A stretch of 49,608 nt of DNA, from assembly GCA_016291905.1 (NCBI GenBank), contig JAEEZS010000033.1:1-49608 (forward strand), written 5' to 3'. Both the position numbers and the translations under genes were made by a program. This DNA is from Bacteroidaceae bacterium. GTDB taxonomy: Bacteria; Bacteroidota; Bacteroidia; Bacteroidales; Bacteroidaceae. The notes under the pieces were generated by a model. It worked only from the letters and a program-made list of their open reading frames with translations. It was not told the origin of the DNA and made no database searches. Of the stretch, positions 36,873-46,400 are shown piece after piece (the stretch's first letter is position 1; every line of letters starts with the position of its first letter).

Positions 36873-39170
36873 ATGATGATGAAAGCAACACTCAAGACCA
36901 TTTTGATGGTGACTCTTTCGCTGGCTTGCACGCTGAGCTGCACGAAGCAGACCGAAACGGCCGACCTGACACAGTATGTGAATCCGATGATTGGTACCGC
37001 CTTTACGGGACACACATTCCCAGGCGCCACCTACCCCTTCGGCATGATTCAGCTCAGCCCCGACAACGGACTGGGAGGCTGGGAGGTGTGCTCGGGCTAC
37101 CACTACGACGAGCCCTGCATCTACGGCTTCAGCCACACGCACCTCAACGGCACGGGCTGCGCCGACCTCTGCGACGTGACGTTCATGCCTGTATCGGGCT
37201 ACACGAAGGAGAAAATCGAAGCCGATGACTTCAAGTCGGAGTACCGCCATGACGGAGGAAACGAGGTGGCCTCGCCGGGCTACTACCGCGTGAACCTGGA
37301 CCGCTGGAACGTCAGCGCTGAGCTGACGACGGGACAGCGCGGAGCCATGCACCACTACACCTATCAGGACAAGGGCAAGGACCATCAGATGGTTATCGAC
37401 CTGACGCTACGCGAATACCTCATCGATGCAACCGTGAAGGTGGTGGACGAGTACACCGTCTGCGGCCTGCGCCGTACCCACTTCTGGGCCAACGACCACC
37501 CCGTCTATTTCTACGCTGAGTTCTCGGAGCCCATCGTCGACTCGCGCCTAGAGGAGATGACGTGGAACTTCCGCGGGGAGACGAAGACGCGTCCCGTGAA
37601 AGCGCTGCTGAGCTTCGGCGACAAGAAGGAGGTCTATGTGCGCGTGGGTATCAGCAGCGTTTCGGAGGAGAATGCCCGCCTGAACCTGCGCGCCGAGCTG
37701 GCACAGAGCAAGGGCACGAAGCAGTTTGCCCATCAGTTCAACGCGTTGCAGAAGGGCACCAAGGCCGCCTGGAACGAATACCTCAGCAAGATTGAGGTGG
37801 AAGCGGCAGACCGCAAGCGCGCCACGGACGGCACCGTGTTTACCGCCCAGGAACAGCTGACATCGTTCTACACCGCTATGTACCACACGGCTATCGCCCC
37901 CAGCCTCTACTCTGACGTCAACGGTGAGTATCGCGGCATGGACGGCAAGGTGCACGTCAGCAAGGAGCACGCACAATACAACGTCTTCTCGTTGTGGGAC
38001 ACCTACCGCGCCCTGCACCCGCTGTTTACCATCATCGAAAGGGAGCGCACGAAGGATTTCCTATACTCGTTCCTGAGCATCTACCGCGAGTGCGGCAAGC
38101 TGCCCATCTGGGAGCTGCAGCGCAACGAGACGAACTGCATGATTGGCTACCACTCCGTCTCCGTCATCGCCGACGCGCTGATGAAGGGCATCACCCTGCC
38201 TGACGACGAGATGAACGAGCTGTTCGAGGCCATGCAGGAGAGCACACGCAAGAAGGAGTTCGGCATCGACACCTTCCACGAGCTGGGCTATGTGAACTCG
38301 AACGAGCAGGACGAGTCGGTATCGAAGACACTGGAGATGTGCTACGACGACTGGTGCATCGCTACCGTAGCGGAGAAGCTGGGACACAAGGACATTGCCA
38401 AGAAGTTCTACGAGAGTTCGCTCTACTATCACTATATCTTCGACCCCTCGACGGGCTTCATGCGCCCGAAGATTGACGGAGAGTGGCTGACGCCCTTCGA
38501 CCCCACGGAGGTGAACCGTCACTTCACCGAGGCAAACTCGTGGCAGTACAGCTTCCATGTGCAGCACAACATCAAGGACCACATGGCGCTGCTGGGCGGC
38601 GACAAGGCCTATGGCGATAAGCTGGACGGCCTGTTTGAGGGTCCTTCGGCCACGAAGGGCGACGAGAAGTCGGACATCACGGGCCTCATCGGGCAGTATG
38701 CCCACGGCAACGAACCGAGCCACCACGACATCTACCTCTTCGACGCTGCAGGACGTCCCTGGCGCACGGCCGAGGTGGTGCACCAGGTGACAGACCTCTT
38801 CTACCAGCCCGTGCCCGACGGCCTGTGCGGCAACGACGACTGCGGACAGATGTCGGCATGGTACATCTTCACGACGCTCGGCTTCTACCCCGTCTGCCCG
38901 GGCAAGACCGCCTACGCTGTGGGCTCGCCCCACTTCCCCCTGGCAAAGATTCACCTGGAGAGCGGCAAGACCACGACAATCACCTCGAACACGGCTGACG
39001 GCATCTACGTGCAGCAGATGGACGTCCCGGGCAGCACGAACGCCCTGCGCTCGTTCCTCAACCACGACGAGGTGCTCCAGGGAGGCGACATCCGCTTCAC
39101 CCTCGGCAGCAAGCCCTCAGCCGACTTCGGCGTAGCCCCCGAGAACCGCTACATCACCGGCGCCGAGTAA
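36873..39170 (+). CDS. GH92 family alpha-mannosidase lipoprotein
   Basis: 765 residues with lipobox TLSC. Strong GH92 signature from the start: YVNPMIGT, HTFPGATYPFGMIQLSPDNG, GYHYDEPCIYGFSHTHLNGT; then the (alpha/alpha)6 barrel with YSDVNGEYRGMDG, FSLWDTYRALHPL, and the end NDDCGQMSAWYIFTTLGFYP. GH92 enzymes are Ca2+-dependent exo-alpha-mannosidases acting on N-glycans and yeast mannan. Three ATGs lie in tandem at 36873, 36876 and 36879, so the start is uncertain by two codons. In an operon with the DUF4838 gene and closed by a terminator. Confidence 0.95.
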   Translation: MMMKATLKTILMVTLSLACTLSCTKQTETADLTQYVNPMIGTAFTGHTFPGATYPFGMIQLSPDNGLGGWEVCSGYHYDEPCIYGFSHTHLNGTGCADLCDVTFMPVSGYTKEKIEADDFKSEYRHDGGNEVASPGYYRVNLDRWNVSAELTTGQRGAMHHYTYQDKGKDHQMVIDLTLREYLIDATVKVVDEYTVCGLRRTHFWANDHPVYFYAEFSEPIVDSRLEEMTWNFRGETKTRPVKALLSFGDKKEVYVRVGISSVSEENARLNLRAELAQSKGTKQFAHQFNALQKGTKAAWNEYLSKIEVEAADRKRATDGTVFTAQEQLTSFYTAMYHTAIAPSLYSDVNGEYRGMDGKVHVSKEHAQYNVFSLWDTYRALHPLFTIIERERTKDFLYSFLSIYRECGKLPIWELQRNETNCMIGYHSVSVIADALMKGITLPDDEMNELFEAMQESTRKKEFGIDTFHELGYVNSNEQDESVSKTLEMCYDDWCIATVAEKLGHKDIAKKFYESSLYYHYIFDPSTGFMRPKIDGEWLTPFDPTEVNRHFTEANSWQYSFHVQHNIKDHMALLGGDKAYGDKLDGLFEGPSATKGDEKSDITGLIGQYAHGNEPSHHDIYLFDAAGRPWRTAEVVHQVTDLFYQPVPDGLCGNDDCGQMSAWYIFTTLGFYPVCPGKTAYAVGSPHFPLAKIHLESGKTTTITSNTADGIYVQQMDVPGSTNALRSFLNHDEVLQGGDIRFTLGSKPSADFGVAPENRYITGAE

Positions 39171-39190
39171 GGCGAAAGCGCTAAACCAGT

Positions 39191-39222
39191 CCCTCGCATC
39201 CCTCCTGATGCGGGGGATTTTT
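39191..39222 (+). terminator. Terminator after the GH92 gene
   Basis: CCCTCGCATC (39191-39200), loop CCTCCT, GATGCGGGGG (39207-39216), one G-T pair, then ATTTTT. Confidence 0.8.
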
Positions 39223-39285
39223 GCAAATGTCCTTTTTGTAAACAAAAAATAAACAGTATTTGTATTTTTTTCTAGAAAAAGTGTG

Positions 39286-39293
39286 TAAATTTG
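39286..39293 (+). promoter_or_regulatory. -7 element TAAATTTG of korA
   Basis: TAAATTTG 46 bases before the korA ATG. A TTTG at 39259 is 23 bases away, more than the usual spacing. Confidence 0.5.
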
Positions 39294-39339
39294 CGCGGCT
39301 TTTTGCAAAAAAGCACATCAAAAACTACAGATATAAACT

Positions 39340-41187
39340 ATGAGTGAAGAAATCGTTGTAAAAGAACTGGAGCAGGTGGTAGTGCGCTTCTCGGGCGACT
39401 CCGGCGACGGCATGCAGCTGGCTGGAAACCTCTTCTCCACCATCTCTGCTACCGTCGGAAACGACATCTGCACGTTCCCTGATTATCCCGCCGACATCCG
39501 CGCCCCGCAAGGCTCGCTGACAGGCGTGAGCGGCTTCCAGATTCACGTCGGAGCCGGCAAGGTGTTTACCCCAGGCGACCTGTGCGACGTGCTGGTAGCG
39601 ATGAACGCTGCCGCCCTCAAGACGCAGTACAAGTTTGCCAAGCCTACGGCTTGCATCATCATCGATACGGACTGTTTCAAGAAGACTGACCTTGAGAAGG
39701 CTGCCTTCAAGACCGACGACCCCATTGCCGAAATGGGCATTAAGCAGGATGTTATCGCAGCGCCCATCTCGCAGATGGTGAAGGACTGCCTCGCCGACAC
39801 GGGCATGGACAACAAGGCCATGCTGAAGTGCCGCAACATGTTTGCCCTCGGACTGGTGTGCTGGCTCTTCAACCGCGACCTGTCCGTTGCCGAGAGCTTC
39901 CTGCGCACCAAGTTTGCCAAGAAACCCGCTATTGCCGAGGCGAATATCCGCGTCATCCATGCTGGATATGACTACGGACACAACACCCACGCCTCAACCA
40001 CCCATACCTACACCATCGAATCGAAGACCAAGGTGCCCGGCAAGTACATGGACATCAGCGGCAACAAGGCTACAGCCTATGGTCTGATTGCCGCTGCCGA
40101 GAAGGCAGGGCTGAAACTCTACCTCGGCTCCTATCCTATCACGCCTGCCACGGACATCCTGCACGAGCTGTCGAAGCACAAGAGCCTCGGCGTTACTACC
40201 GTGCAATGCGAGGACGAGATTGCTGGCTGCGCCAGTGCCGTGGGTGCTGCCTTTGCAGGTGCCCTTGCGGCTACCTCCACGTCGGGCCCGGGCATCTGCC
40301 TGAAGAGCGAGGCGATGAACCTTGCCGTCATCCAGGAACTGCCGCTGGTGGTTATCGACGTGCAGCGCGGAGGTCCTTCCACAGGTCTTCCGACGAAGTC
40401 TGAGCAGACGGACCTGCTGCAGACGCTCTTCGGGCGCAACGGCGAGAGCCCCATGCCCGTGATTGCAGCTGCCAGCCCCACCGACTGCTTCGACGCGGCC
40501 TATTATGCTTCGAAGATGGCGCTAGAGCACATGACGCCTGTGGTGCTGCTTACGGATGCCTTTGTGGCTAACGGCTCGAGCGCCTGGCGTCTGCCCAAGC
40601 TGGAGGAGTATCCTGCCATCAACCCGCCCTACGCTCCCGAGGAGCAGAAGGATAACTACACGCCCTACCGCCGCAATCCCGAGACGGGCGTACGCTACTG
40701 GGCCGTGCCGGGACGCGAAGGATTCATGCACATCCTGGGTGGACTGGAGAAAGATGGCAACACGGGCGCTATCTCTACCGACCCTGAGAACCACGACCGT
40801 ATGTGCCGCGAGCGTGCCGACAAGGTGGCGCGCATCCCCGTACCCGACGTCAAGGTGCTGGGCTGCAAGGACGATGCCGAACTGCTCATTGTGGGCTTCG
40901 GAGGCACCTTCGGGCACCTCTACTCCGCTATGGAGGAGATGAACCGCAACGGGCACAAGGTTGCCCTGGCGCACTTCCGCTACATCAACCCCCTGCCCAA
41001 GAACACGGCAGAGGTGCTGAAGAAATACCCGAAGGTAGTCGTTGCCGAGCAGAACCTGGGGCAGTTTGCCGCCTATCTGCGCATGAAGGTCGACGGCTTC
41101 GTCCCCTGCCAGTTCAATCAGGTCAAAGGCCAGCCGTTCGTTGTCAGCGAGCTCGTTGCCGCGTTCGCTGACTTAGTTAAGAGTTAA
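39340..41187 (+). CDS. korA: 2-oxoacid:ferredoxin oxidoreductase, fused gamma-alpha subunit (2-oxoglutarate type)
   Basis: 615 residues. The N-terminal ~190 residues are the gamma domain (VVVRFSGDSGDGMQLAGNLF), the rest the alpha subunit (GSYPITPATDILHELSKHK, then GCASAVGAAFAGALAATSTS, and VVIDVQRGGPSTGLPTKSEQ). This fusion is the usual KorA form. With korB it converts 2-oxoglutarate plus CoA to succinyl-CoA with reduced ferredoxin. The substrate assignment rests on general similarity. The last codons and the TAA stop (41185-41187) lie inside the 7-bp repeat array that borders the S23 cassette, so the very C-terminus (VKS) is repeat-encoded. Confidence 0.92.
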   Translation: MSEEIVVKELEQVVVRFSGDSGDGMQLAGNLFSTISATVGNDICTFPDYPADIRAPQGSLTGVSGFQIHVGAGKVFTPGDLCDVLVAMNAAALKTQYKFAKPTACIIIDTDCFKKTDLEKAAFKTDDPIAEMGIKQDVIAAPISQMVKDCLADTGMDNKAMLKCRNMFALGLVCWLFNRDLSVAESFLRTKFAKKPAIAEANIRVIHAGYDYGHNTHASTTHTYTIESKTKVPGKYMDISGNKATAYGLIAAAEKAGLKLYLGSYPITPATDILHELSKHKSLGVTTVQCEDEIAGCASAVGAAFAGALAATSTSGPGICLKSEAMNLAVIQELPLVVIDVQRGGPSTGLPTKSEQTDLLQTLFGRNGESPMPVIAAASPTDCFDAAYYASKMALEHMTPVVLLTDAFVANGSSAWRLPKLEEYPAINPPYAPEEQKDNYTPYRRNPETGVRYWAVPGREGFMHILGGLEKDGNTGAISTDPENHDRMCRERADKVARIPVPDVKVLGCKDDAELLIVGFGGTFGHLYSAMEEMNRNGHKVALAHFRYINPLPKNTAEVLKKYPKVVVAEQNLGQFAAYLRMKVDGFVPCQFNQVKGQPFVVSELVAAFADLVKS

Positions 41188-41617
41188 GAGTTAAGAATTA
41201 AGAAAAAATGACTCAGGAAAATCCTTTTATAGAAAGACGTTCCTACCTTTTTGCGCTGAGGATTGTGAAAGCTTATAAGTATCTGACTAAACAACAAAAC
41301 GAATTTGTATTGTCAAAGCAGATGCTTAGAAGCGGTACGTCCATCGGAGCCATGATGCGGGAAGCGAAGTTTGCGCAGAGCCGTGCAGACTTCATCAACA
41401 AAGTTTCCATAGCATTAAAGGAAGCCAACGAAACTCTATATTGGATAGAACTCTTACACGATAGCGATTATATTGACGATAAAACTTTTGAATCCATTCA
41501 TAACGAAGCAGATGAGATAACATCCATTCTTGCTACCATCGTAAAAACCTCCAAAGAGAACACAGAAAAATACGATAACCAAAGTATTTTTCTTAACTCT
41601 TAACTCTTAATTCTTAA
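41177..41617. mobile_element. S23/four-helix-bundle cassette bounded by inverted 7-bp repeat arrays
   Basis: Left border 41177-41204: four units TTAAGAG, TTAAGAG, TTAAGAA, TTAAGAA. Right border 41590-41617 is inverted: TTCTTAA, CTCTTAA, CTCTTAA, TTCTTAA. Between them lies one AT-rich gene for a four-helix-bundle protein, inserted between korA and korB, which normally adjoin. TAA stops of both korA and the inserted gene fall inside the arrays. Mobility is inferred from this structure; no transposase or target duplication is seen. Confidence 0.55.
41208..41603 (+). CDS. Four-helix-bundle protein of the S23/IVP family
   Basis: 131 residues: FIERRSYLFALRIVKAYKYL, SKQMLRSGTSIGAMMREAKF, AQSRADFINKVSIALKEANE and TLYWIELLHDSDYIDDKTFE, the pattern of the four-helix-bundle proteins first known as 23S rRNA intervening-sequence proteins and related to diversity-generating-retroelement accessory proteins (Avd). 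Function of the stand-alone forms is unknown. Codon use is visibly more AT-rich than korA and korB on either side, and the gene is boxed by inverted repeat arrays, so acquisition by transfer is likely. It is not inside an rRNA gene here. It does not obviously break korA or korB, and transcription can read through. Confidence 0.88.
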   Translation: MTQENPFIERRSYLFALRIVKAYKYLTKQQNEFVLSKQMLRSGTSIGAMMREAKFAQSRADFINKVSIALKEANETLYWIELLHDSDYIDDKTFESIHNEADEITSILATIVKTSKENTEKYDNQSIFLNS

Positions 41618-41623
41618 CTTACA

Positions 41624-42652
41624 ATGTATACAGCACAAGATTTCAAGAAAGGCCAGCCTCGCTGGTGCCCGGGTTGCGGTGATCACTTCTTCCTTGCCTC
41701 GCTTCACAAGGCTATGGCAGAAATCGGCGTTGCTCCGCACGATACTGCCGTCATCAGCGGCATCGGCTGCTCAAGCCGTCTGCCCTACTATATGAACACC
41801 TACGCCATGCAGACCATCCACGGACGTGCTGCTGCCATCTCCACAGGTGCCAAGGTTGCCAACCCCGCCCTTACCATCTGGCAAATCAGCGGTGACGGCG
41901 ACGGTCTCGCTATCGGCGGTAACCACTTCATCCATGCCATACGCCGCAACGTGGACATCAACATGATACTGCTCAACAACCGCATCTACGGCCTCACAAA
42001 GGGACAATACAGCCCCACCAGCCCGCGCGGCTTCGTGAGCAAATCCAGCCCCTACGGCACGGTGGAAGACCCCTTCCGCCCCGCTGAGCTCTGCTTTGGT
42101 GCCCGCGGACGCTTCTTTGCACGCGCCGTGGCTACGGACAGCCCCGGCACGGTGGAAATCCTCAAAGCCGCTGCTGCCCACAAGGGAGCCTCGGTATGCG
42201 AGATTCTGCAGAACTGCGTCATCTTCAACGACGGCACGCACGAGAGCGTCTATAACAAGGAAGGGCGCGCAAAGAACGCCATCTACCTGCGTCACGGGCA
42301 GCCCATGTTGTTTGGCGCAAACAACGAGTACGGCCTCGTGCAAGAGGGCTTCGGCCTGAAAGTCGTGAAACTGGGCGAAAACGGCGTCACGCTGGATGAC
42401 ATTCTTGTCCACGATGCCCATTGCGAGGACAACACGCTGCACATGAAGCTGGCGCTGATGGGCACCGAGCAACAAGGAACGGGGTGCGACGAAGTTCCCA
42501 ACTTCCCCATTGCCCTCGGTGTCATCCGCGACGTAGCAGCTCCTACCTACGAGACAGCCGTTGCCGAGCAGATTGAGGAGGTGAAGGGTATGAAAAAGTA
42601 CCACAACTTCGAGGAACTGCTCCAGACAAACGACATCTGGGAAGTGAAATGA
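41624..42652 (+). CDS. korB: 2-oxoacid:ferredoxin oxidoreductase beta subunit
   Basis: 342 residues. N-terminal RWCPGCGDHFFLASL, thiamine-diphosphate motif SGDGDGLAIGGNHF with LLNNRIYGLTKGQYSPTSPR, C-terminal tail typical of KorB. Provides the TPP and Fe-S catalytic part with KorA. It starts 6 bases after the right repeat array, which may act as its leader. Confidence 0.93.
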   Translation: MYTAQDFKKGQPRWCPGCGDHFFLASLHKAMAEIGVAPHDTAVISGIGCSSRLPYYMNTYAMQTIHGRAAAISTGAKVANPALTIWQISGDGDGLAIGGNHFIHAIRRNVDINMILLNNRIYGLTKGQYSPTSPRGFVSKSSPYGTVEDPFRPAELCFGARGRFFARAVATDSPGTVEILKAAAAHKGASVCEILQNCVIFNDGTHESVYNKEGRAKNAIYLRHGQPMLFGANNEYGLVQEGFGLKVVKLGENGVTLDDILVHDAHCEDNTLHMKLALMGTEQQGTGCDEVPNFPIALGVIRDVAAPTYETAVAEQIEEVKGMKKYHNFEELLQTNDIWEVK

Positions 42653-42663
42653 TAATGTGTGGG

Positions 42664-42676
42664 TAAGAGTTAAGAA
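42664..42676. repeat. Short copy of the TTAAGAR repeat
   Basis: TAAGAG followed by TTAAGAA between the korB stop and upp: the third intergenic site of this word in the window. Confidence 0.5.
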
Positions 42677-42685
42677 TTTTATACC

Positions 42686-43369
42686 ATGAACGTCATAAAC
42701 CTGAGTGAGCAGAACTCCATCCTCACCCGCTTCCTGGCGGAGTTGCGCGATGTGAACATACAGAAAGACCCCATGCGCTTCCGTCGCAACCTGGAGCGCA
42801 TCGGCGAAGTGTGTGCTTACGAAATCAGCAAGCAGCTCCCCTACGAGACGGTGAAGGTGCAGACGCCGCTGGGAAAGGCGCCCACGGCACTCTCGGCTGA
42901 ACGGATTGTGCTGGCTACCATCTTCCGCGCGGGGTTGCCTTTCCATCAAGGCTTCCTTAACTACTTCGACCATGCGGAGAACGCTTTTGTCAGCGCCTAC
43001 CGCTTCTACAAGGACGAGGAGTGCAAGGAGGTGGGCATCAAAATTGAGTACATCGCAGCCCCCGAGCTCACCGGTAAAACCCTCATCATCGCCGACCCCA
43101 TGCTGGCTACCGGAGGCAGCATGGAGCTGGCGCTGAAGGCATTCCACACGAAGGGCGAGGCACGGCGTATCCACTTTGCCTGCGTCATTGCCGCACGCCC
43201 GGGCGTGGAGTACCTCGAGAAAGTGTTTGCCCACCGCGACGACATCACCCTCTGGTGCGCTGCCATCGACAAGAAGCTCAACGACCACTCCTACATCGTC
43301 CCCGGCTTGGGCGACGCAGGAGACCTTGCCTTTGGCGAGAAAATGTCTGAATCCTACCAATGGGACTAA
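42686..43369 (+). CDS. upp: Uracil phosphoribosyltransferase
   Basis: 227 residues. PRPP-binding loop DPMLATGGSM, and the uracil-binding C-terminal motif YIVPGLGDAGDLAFG. Makes UMP from uracil and PRPP in pyrimidine salvage. It is 33 bases after korB in the same direction, so it is probably in the kor transcript, although the functions are unrelated. Confidence 0.92.
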   Translation: MNVINLSEQNSILTRFLAELRDVNIQKDPMRFRRNLERIGEVCAYEISKQLPYETVKVQTPLGKAPTALSAERIVLATIFRAGLPFHQGFLNYFDHAENAFVSAYRFYKDEECKEVGIKIEYIAAPELTGKTLIIADPMLATGGSMELALKAFHTKGEARRIHFACVIAARPGVEYLEKVFAHRDDITLWCAAIDKKLNDHSYIVPGLGDAGDLAFGEKMSESYQWD

Positions 43370-43427
43370 TGTAACACGGAATATAAACCACTAAAAATTA
43401 TTGTTTAACCTTTTTATTAATACCATT

Positions 43428-46400
43428 ATGAAAAAGTCACGTTTGCTTTGTTTGGCGGCAATACTGATGGCTTTCAGTACTGCCTGGGCTGAAGATTACA
43501 TTTGGACCTTCAACCCCGAAGAGGGACTCATCACAGACGCCTCTCAGCTCTATGCAAACTCGGTGGAGAGTGAGCAATTCAATGTGGAAAGGCTCATCGA
43601 CCCGAGCGACGACTACACAAACATCATCTTCCACTCCTCGTGGAGCAACCCCCTGCCGGCAGGGGTGTACAACTACCTGCAGGTGCACCTCAATGAGGCC
43701 CGCGAAGACTTCATCTTCACGATGATCGGCTCCAACTGGGTGGCTACCTACGACACCCCGGACGAGATGGAGATCCTTGTCTCCAACGACCCCGAGAACG
43801 AGCTGTCATGGATATCGGTAGCTGAATTGCCCGACATGATTCCCGAAGACATGCACAACGTGCATCCGGCGTTCTACACCTCTCCGCGCATCTATCTCGG
43901 CGCCAAGTACACCGACATACGCTTCGTGGTGAAGGCTACCGTGAACAACCGCGACAACTACAACGGCAACATCTTCTTCAGCCTCGCCCGCTTCCAGATG
44001 TATGCCCCCATCAAGATTGACGATCCGGTAGAGCTGCTGCAGATGACGCTCGATGACCTGCGCGGCTACGAATTCCCCACGGGTACCGACCCCGGATTCC
44101 ACGAGAAGTCGCTCGTAGAGGCTTACAAGAGTGCACTTTCGGAAGCCCAGCAGGCTGTGACATCGGGCGATGCCGAACGTTGCCGTACGGCCAAAGCAGC
44201 CCTGACGGCTGCCTTCGAGGCGGTGATGGAGGGCGTCAACCCCGTGACCGACGGCTTCTACTACATCGTGAACAGCGACGAGCGCTTCCTTGACACACAA
44301 AACGAAGAGAAAGCCATGTTCGTTGACGACACCCACACGCTGAGCTGGAAGAAGTTCGACGAGAGCGACGAGAGCTTCATCTTCCGCATCGAGAACAAGA
44401 ACAACGACTTCACCATCCGCAACTTCAACACCGGCGAGTACATCACCTACCAGGAACCCACCTCCACCGCTGTGTCCACGAGCGCCACGCCCGGCGTAGC
44501 CCAGCTGCTCACCAGCAAGGGCGCCGGCAAATGGCACATCTCGAACCTCAACAACAACAAATCCTACCACGCTGCCGGACACAACTCGGGTGCCGGCGAG
44601 AAGGGCTTCGTCAGCCAGTGGCAGAACGGAGCACTTGACTTCTGCCTGTGGTACCTGCGCCGTATCGACGACGAGAACTACATCAAGGAGCTCACCGAGC
44701 GACAGGAACAGCGCGCCCTGTGCGGAGTGCTTGCCGGCCTCGCTCAGACGGGACGCGAGGTGTACAACTCGGCCTTCTCCTACATCGTCGAGACCGACAA
44801 CCCCCTCATCACCGACGCTTCGCAGCTCTATGCCAACTCGGTGCAGAGCGAGCAGTTCAACGAAGCACAGCTCATCGACCCGAGCGACAACTACAGCGGC
44901 ATCATCTTCCACTCGTCGTGGGACGACCCGCTGCCCGGCGGTGTGTACAACTACCTGCAGGTGCACTTCAACGAAGCCCGCGAGGACATGATATTCTCTA
45001 TGATAGGCTCGGCATGGCCCGGCACCTACGACACCCCCGACCAGATGGAGATCCTCGTCACCAACGACCCCAACGACGACGCATCGTGGGTTTCGGTGGC
45101 TAACCTGCCCGACATGATTCCCTCCGAGGACCACAACAAGTATCCGGCCATGTACACCTCGCCGCGCATCACCTTCGGCGGCGACTACACCGACGTTCGC
45201 TTCGTGGTGAAGGGCACCACCAACAACCGCAGCAACGGCAACGGCAACATCTACTTCAGCCTCGCCCGCTTCCAGATCTACGGCTCACACGTCGATTACG
45301 AGAACTCGCTCTGCTACATCGTGGAGGGGCTGGAGGACGCCTGCGACAACCTCCTCGAACTCATCTACGACGCTCAGCTGAAGGTTGACAACGAAGAAGT
45401 CACCCAGGCTGACATCGACGCGCTGACGGAAGCCATCGCCACAGCCCGCGAGCTTATCGAGGGCAAGCCGCTCATCAAGTTCGACTACACCAAGGACCTC
45501 GTGACGGGCAACTATTGGTACTTCAATCCCGCCGACGGCCTGCTGACCGCCGAGGAGCAGCTCTATGCCAACTCCGAGCAGAGCTCGCTGTTCCGCGTGG
45601 GCAGGCTCATCGACCCGACGGACAACTACAGCGGCATCATCTTCCACACCTCGTGGGACAACCCGCTGCCTGCCGGCACCGACAACTACCTGCAGTTCCA
45701 CTTCAACGAGCCGCACGATGCCTTCGTCTTCAAGATGGTAGGCTCCGGCTGGGCGGGCACCTACGACACCCCCGACCACGTGGTCTTCCTCGGCACCAAC
45801 ACCCCCGGCGACGAGGCATCGTGGAAGACGCTCATTGAGCTGCCCGACCTCATCCCCGACGAGCAGCACGAGGCCTATCCCGCCAAGTACACCTCGCCGC
45901 GCATCACGCTCGACGACAGCTACACCGACCTGCGCATGCTCATCAAGGCTACCACAAACAACCGCAACAACGGCAACGGCAACATCTTCGTCAGCCTTGC
46001 CCGCATGCAGTTCTACGAGGCCCGCGAGCTCACCGACCAGGCCGTCATCGACTCGCTGAAGCAGGCCGAGGTGGACGCCCTCGTCACCCCGATACTCGAC
46101 TCCGTGGCCATCTTCTACAACAAGGTCATGGGCGTGGGCACCACGCCGCTCATCCTGCGCGACGACCAGCTCTACGCCAACTCCGAGGAGAGCGAGCAGT
46201 TCTACGTCGGCCGCCTCATCGACCCGTCGCAGGACTACAGCTCCATCATCTTCCACACCTCGTGGAGCGACCCGCTGCCTGCCGGCACCACCAACTACAT
46301 CCAGGTGCACCTCGACGAGGCCGTTGAGCACTTCATCTTCTCGATGATAGGCTCCAACTGGCCCAGCACCTACGACACGCCCGACCACATCATCATTCAG

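Noticed and set aside
41771..43360. 529-codon minus-strand frame opposite korB and upp
   Set aside because: Spans two well-supported genes and their gap in antisense, with no recognisable motif.
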